NCBI GenBank assembly: GCA_003560215.1 | Contig: PWIY01000181.1 | Location: 1-7,912, forward strand | Length of the DNA stretch: 7,912 nt | Origin: Bacteroidales bacterium | GTDB lineage: Bacteria; Bacteroidota; Bacteroidia; Bacteroidales; UBA7960 | Direction of reading: 5' to 3' | Part shown: positions 5,747 to 7,912 of the stretch, one piece after another | Numbering within the stretch: position 1 is the first letter of the stretch | Layout: each line of letters starts with the position of its first letter | Notes under the pieces: model-generated | Told to the model about the DNA's origin: nothing | Database searches by the model: none | What the model saw: the letters and a program-made list of their open reading frames with translations, nothing else | Made by a program: the position numbers and the translations under genes

Positions 5747-6481
5747 TTACCTGGCATCCTGGTACCTGCGTGATACTTCATCCCAGTTGATAACTTCCCA
5801 GAAATTGTCCAGGTATTCCGGACGGCGGTTCTGGTATTTCAGGTAATAGGCATGCTCCCAGACGTCCACACCGAGAATAGGATGTCCCTGTACGTCGGCC
5901 ACATCCATCAGCGGATTGTCCTGATTGGGGGTGCTGGTTACATGAAGCTCACCCTGGTCATCCACAATAAGCCATGCCCAACCGCTGCCGAATCGGGTGG
6001 CACCGGCACGGTTGAATTCTTCCTGAAAGTTTTCAAAGGAAGAGAATCGGCTTTCAATGGCTGCCAGCAATTCTCCTGAAGGTTTTCCTCCGCCATCGGG
6101 GCTCATGATCTTCCAGAATAAGTCGTGGTTCCAGTGTCCGCCTCCGTTGTTGCGGACAGCTGCTGAATACTGACTCATGTTTTTGAAAATTTCTTCCAGT
6201 GGCATATTGGCCAGCTCAGTGCCCTCGATGGCATTGTTCAGGTTGTTTACATAAGCCTGGTGGTGTTTGCCATGGTGGATTTCCATGGTCCGCTTGTCGA
6301 TATATGGCTCAAGCGCATCATGGGCATAAGGCAAGTCAGGCAGAACGTGTTTTTCTTGTTGTGTCATAGCAATATCTCCTTTTTTATTGTTTGCGGTTTC
6401 TTTAATTGGCAGTTGCCATGCGCTCAGGGCGATGACAACAATCAATAGTGAAACTGTACGGATTGTGTTTATTTGTTTCAT
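5747..6481 (-). CDS. sodA: Superoxide dismutase (Mn/Fe family, Mn-type)
   Basis: This enzyme converts superoxide to hydrogen peroxide and oxygen. The 244-residue frame has a 38-residue N-terminal extension, then a complete SOD from LPDLPYAHDALEP onward. Metal ligands by comparison with E. coli MnSOD are H69, H119, D206 and H210; the signature DVWEHAYYLKY is intact. G115 (GGGHWNH) together with Q187 (PNQDNP) is the Mn-type second-sphere pattern, not that of FeSOD. Residues 1-26 read like a signal peptide or membrane anchor: K2 and R8, a hydrophobic core S11-A21, and possible cleavage after A21. There is no lipoprotein cysteine. Met39 (6367) is a second start preceded by a strong Shine-Dalgarno, which would give a cytosolic 206-residue enzyme of normal length. 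The full frame is reported because the extension looks selected; the cytosolic form may be the main or only product. Confidence 0.95.
   Translation of the reverse strand: MKQINTIRTVSLLIVVIALSAWQLPIKETANNKKGDIAMTQQEKHVLPDLPYAHDALEPYIDKRTMEIHHGKHHQAYVNNLNNAIEGTELANMPLEEIFKNMSQYSAAVRNNGGGHWNHDLFWKIMSPDGGGKPSGELLAAIESRFSSFENFQEEFNRAGATRFGSGWAWLIVDDQGELHVTSTPNQDNPLMDVADVQGHPILGVDVWEHAYYLKYQNRRPEYLDNFWEVINWDEVSRRYQDAR
6375..6381 (-). promoter_or_regulatory. Internal Shine-Dalgarno for a second sod start
   Basis: AAGGAGA on the minus strand lies 7 nt before the in-frame ATG at 6367-6365 (Met39). It encodes part of the Lys-Lys-Gly-Asp linker of the extended form. The other genes here lack a Shine-Dalgarno and the phylum uses them little, so its strength and spacing are notable and decide in favour of at least some initiation at Met39. 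Confidence 0.65.
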
Positions 6482-6515
6482 GGCAGTATTTTTTCGGATT
6501 TTTGTTTAATTTTTA

Positions 6516-6532
6516 TTTAGACTTTATCTAAA
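6516..6532. promoter_or_regulatory. Inverted repeat upstream of sod, candidate operator
   Basis: TTTAGA-N5-TCTAAA lies 35 nt before the long sod start and 149 nt before Met39. On the minus strand a TTG (6536-6534) sits directly upstream of it and an AT-rich TAAAAATT directly downstream, so the repeat could fall between the promoter boxes. Its outer bases resemble operators of DtxR/MntR-type metal regulators (TTTAGG...CCTAAA), but the match is partial. A peroxide or metal regulator is plausible for an Mn-type SOD; this is inference. Confidence 0.4.
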
Positions 6533-6575
6533 CAACGCAAAAGAAAAGTTTTTGTTCAATCAATGCTTTAGGGGA

Positions 6576-7343
6576 TCAATCAGTTGCATTGAGGTATCCG
6601 TCTGTTGTTTTGAGGTAAGGCAACAGACGCCTCCAGTCGGCATCCTCGATCAGATGAGACCGGCGGATGTCTTCGGGTGAGTGGAGTGGACCGTGCTGTT
6701 CGCGAAGCCTCAGCAAAGCACTGACATGGTTGCGATCCAGGTAGGGGTGCCGGATCAGGTCGCTAAATGTGGCTTTGTTCAGGTCGATCCGGCGTATTGT
6801 ATTTGTGGTGTCAACAAGCAGGTGGGGCCTGATCTGTTGGTATCGGGTGCTGTCCAGCCCGTAGACTTCGAGCAATTGGTCTTTTTCAAAAAAACCACCC
6901 AAAAGATTCCGGTATCTTACGATCCGGCTGCTGAAAACTGGTCCGATGCCCGGAATTTGCGTAAAATCGGTCGAATCAGCCAGGTTTATATTTATGGCCA
7001 GTTGCCGGGGGCTTTCCTGGTGCCGGATATTTCGCTCTGTGTCTCCGGATGCAGCAGGTCGGTTTCCAGTTGCCGTGGGTACAGCAGGTCGGTTTCCACT
7101 TGCCGCGGGTTCTTTCATTTCGGCAACAGATTCTCTGGCCCCTGCAACAGGCTCTTTCAATTCGGCCAGATGGTGTTCCATTCGCTCAATTTCGGCGATA
7201 AATAACTTATTGTCAGGAGGCTTGCGGAGCCTCCAGCTTGTAACCAGGGAAGAGAAGACCGGTGTAAAGATGATCAGCAAAAGCAAAACAATGATGCCGC
7301 GTTGCTGTGCCCGGCTAAAAAATATCCAGTCTTTGAATACCAT
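6576..7343 (-). CDS. Membrane-anchored helix-hairpin-helix protein, ComEA-like
   Basis: A 255-residue protein with a short basic N terminus, one membrane segment (about 16-34), a helical stretch (44-77), a Pro/Ala/Gly-rich linker with 10-residue repeats (about 78-101), and two helix-hairpin-helix DNA-binding units. The first (about 118-151) has ININLADSTDFTQIPGIGP followed by R-x-x-x-Y-R and GGF, the ComEA signature. The second (about 187-220) is IDLNKATFSDLIRHPYLD followed by LLRLRE. ComEA binds incoming DNA outside the cytoplasmic membrane during transformation, and the topology here would place the domains outside. Bacteroidota commonly encode such a protein apart from other competence genes, so a DNA-uptake role is possible but unproven. 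The start at 7343 directly precedes the basic segment. It lies upstream of sod on the same strand with a 94-nt gap. Confidence 0.85.
   Translation of the reverse strand: MVFKDWIFFSRAQQRGIIVLLLLIIFTPVFSSLVTSWRLRKPPDNKLFIAEIERMEHHLAELKEPVAGARESVAEMKEPAASGNRPAVPTATGNRPAASGDTERNIRHQESPRQLAININLADSTDFTQIPGIGPVFSSRIVRYRNLLGGFFEKDQLLEVYGLDSTRYQQIRPHLLVDTTNTIRRIDLNKATFSDLIRHPYLDRNHVSALLRLREQHGPLHSPEDIRRSHLIEDADWRRLLPYLKTTDGYLNATD
7051..7110 (-). repeat. 30-bp in-frame tandem repeat in the HhH gene
   Basis: Two adjacent 30-bp units (7051-7080 and 7081-7110) differ at 3 of 30 positions and encode a 10-residue repeat around GNRPA in the linker between membrane anchor and DNA-binding domains. The unit is a multiple of three, so copy-number change would lengthen or shorten the linker without a frameshift. 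Confidence 0.85.
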
Positions 7344-7421
7344 GAAATTTGGCTAAAATGACATATTAATACAATACAAGTATAAAAAAACAAGATGTGG
7401 TAAATGTGAATTATGGATTGG

Positions 7422-7440
7422 TTTTCCGGTTAACGGAAAA
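7422..7440. repeat. Inverted repeat in divergent intergenic region
   Basis: TTTTCCG (7422-7428) and CGGAAAA (7434-7440) are perfect 7-bp arms around GTTAA, 14 nt upstream of the transporter -33 box. It could be an activator or repressor site for the transporter; it lacks the longer stem of a terminator. The rest of 7344-7453 is AT-rich with no other clear element. Confidence 0.5.
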
Positions 7441-7453
7441 ATATTTGCTGCAA

Positions 7454-7483
7454 TTGGTTTTTGCGTATTATTTCATATTTTTG
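7454..7483 (+). promoter_or_regulatory. Bacteroidota-type promoter of the NSS transporter
   Basis: TTG (7454-7456) and TATTTTTG (7476-7483) are separated by 19 nt, matching the TTG-N19-TAnnTTTG pattern of the phylum's primary sigma factor. Transcription would start near 7488-7490, giving a leader of just over 20 nt before ATG 7512. Confidence 0.75.
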
Positions 7484-7511
7484 GCTTTTTTTAAGAATAA
7501 CACACCAATCT

Positions 7512-7912
7512 ATGTCTTCTTCAGGAAATGAAAGCCGTGACGGCTTTACCAGTCGCTTTGGAATTATTTGTGCGGCAGCAGGTTCAGCAATTGGCTTAGG
7601 AAATATTTGGCGCTTCCCTTATATTGTCGGAGAGAGTGGGGGGGGCGCTTTTTTATTGATCTACCTCGGGTTCATTCTCCTTTTGGGGATTCCGGTCATG
7701 TTGTCTGAGTTTGTCATCGGAAGGCGGGGGCAGCGCAATGCACTGGGTTCCTTCAAACGGCTTGCTCCCGGTACCCCCTGGTACCTGGTCGGGGTGATGG
7801 GGATTGTAGCAGCCTTCATGATCCTGGCTTTTTACAGTACCATTGCAGGATGGACCCTGGCCTATGTGGTGCGCTCTGTGTCCAATGCCTTTGCGGGGAT
7901 GACATCCCGGGA
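7512..7912 (+). CDS. Sodium:neurotransmitter symporter family transporter, 5' part
   Basis: The first 133 residues of a sodium-coupled amino acid or amine transporter (NSS/SLC6, LeuT fold); the gene runs off the right edge. The signature GSAIGLGNIWRFPY at 24-37 forms the unwound part of helix 1 that binds sodium and substrate, with N31 matching LeuT Asn27. SGGGAF (42-47) and the second helix ending in SEFVIG follow. Helix 3 contains Y108 in FYSTIAGW, at the position of the substrate-binding tyrosine of LeuT. The substrate cannot be told from this part. The start at 7512 places the helix 1 signature at the usual distance from the N terminus, with no Shine-Dalgarno. It is divergent from the helix-hairpin-helix gene. 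Confidence 0.95.
   Translation, partial: MSSSGNESRDGFTSRFGIICAAAGSAIGLGNIWRFPYIVGESGGGAFLLIYLGFILLLGIPVMLSEFVIGRRGQRNALGSFKRLAPGTPWYLVGVMGIVAAFMILAFYSTIAGWTLAYVVRSVSNAFAGMTSR

Noticed and set aside
5655..5846. Small plus-strand open frame between rocD and sod
   Set aside because: It runs through the sod terminator hairpin and into the antisense of the sod coding region.
7422..7440. Inverted repeat as a terminator
   Set aside because: The arms are only 7 bp with limited GC, and the repeat lies between divergent genes where no transcript needs to end.
1..7912. CRISPR array, tRNA, rRNA, insertion sequence or prophage
   Set aside because: I saw no regularly spaced repeats, tRNA-like cloverleaf, rRNA core sequence, transposase or integrase in either strand.

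Overview
The window looks like chromosomal DNA of a member of the Bacteroidota. Most genes lack a Shine-Dalgarno sequence. Several upstream regions carry the Bacteroidota -7 promoter element TAnnTTTG; the best, at 7454-7483, has a TTG box 19 nt upstream. The proteins read like Bacteroidota homologues. A lineage inside the phylum (for example an anaerobic or facultative Bacteroidales/Marinilabiliales type) is a guess.

Layout. (1) 1-170, minus strand: a nearly complete cobalamin riboswitch whose controlled gene lies off the left edge. (2) 283-4037, plus strand: five closely spaced genes that look like one operon. They are a small cysteine-rich protein, DsrC with both C-terminal redox cysteines, a short DsrM/NarI-like membrane cytochrome b, a DsrK-like iron-sulfur protein with one CCG domain, and a cysteine-desulfurase-family PLP enzyme. 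(3) 4121-4190: a tandem 15-bp repeat and a bidirectional terminator between convergent genes. (4) 4241-5470, minus: ornithine aminotransferase, with a palindromic leader. (5) 5747-6481, minus: a Mn-type superoxide dismutase with an N-terminal secretion-like extension, an internal start preceded by a strong Shine-Dalgarno sequence, and an upstream inverted repeat. (6) 6576-7343, minus: a membrane-anchored helix-hairpin-helix (ComEA-like) protein. (7) 7512 to the right edge, plus: the 5' part of a sodium:neurotransmitter symporter family transporter.

The most interesting region is the five-gene operon. In sulfite/sulfate reducers and sulfur oxidisers, DsrC carries sulfur on its C-terminal cysteines and DsrK, coupled to DsrM and the quinone pool, acts on the oxidised or trisulfide form. 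Here the DsrC-DsrM-DsrK core is next to a possible sulfur donor (cysteine desulfurase family) and a small Cys-rich protein, with no DsrAB sulfite reductase and no DsrJOP in the window. A reasonable hypothesis is a compact membrane-linked sulfur-relay or thiol-redox module fed from cysteine. The gene order and motifs are seen; the pathway is inferred.

The remaining genes look like ordinary housekeeping or accessory functions. The exceptions are the apparent dual start of the superoxide dismutase and the palindromes in front of the dismutase and the aminotransferase.
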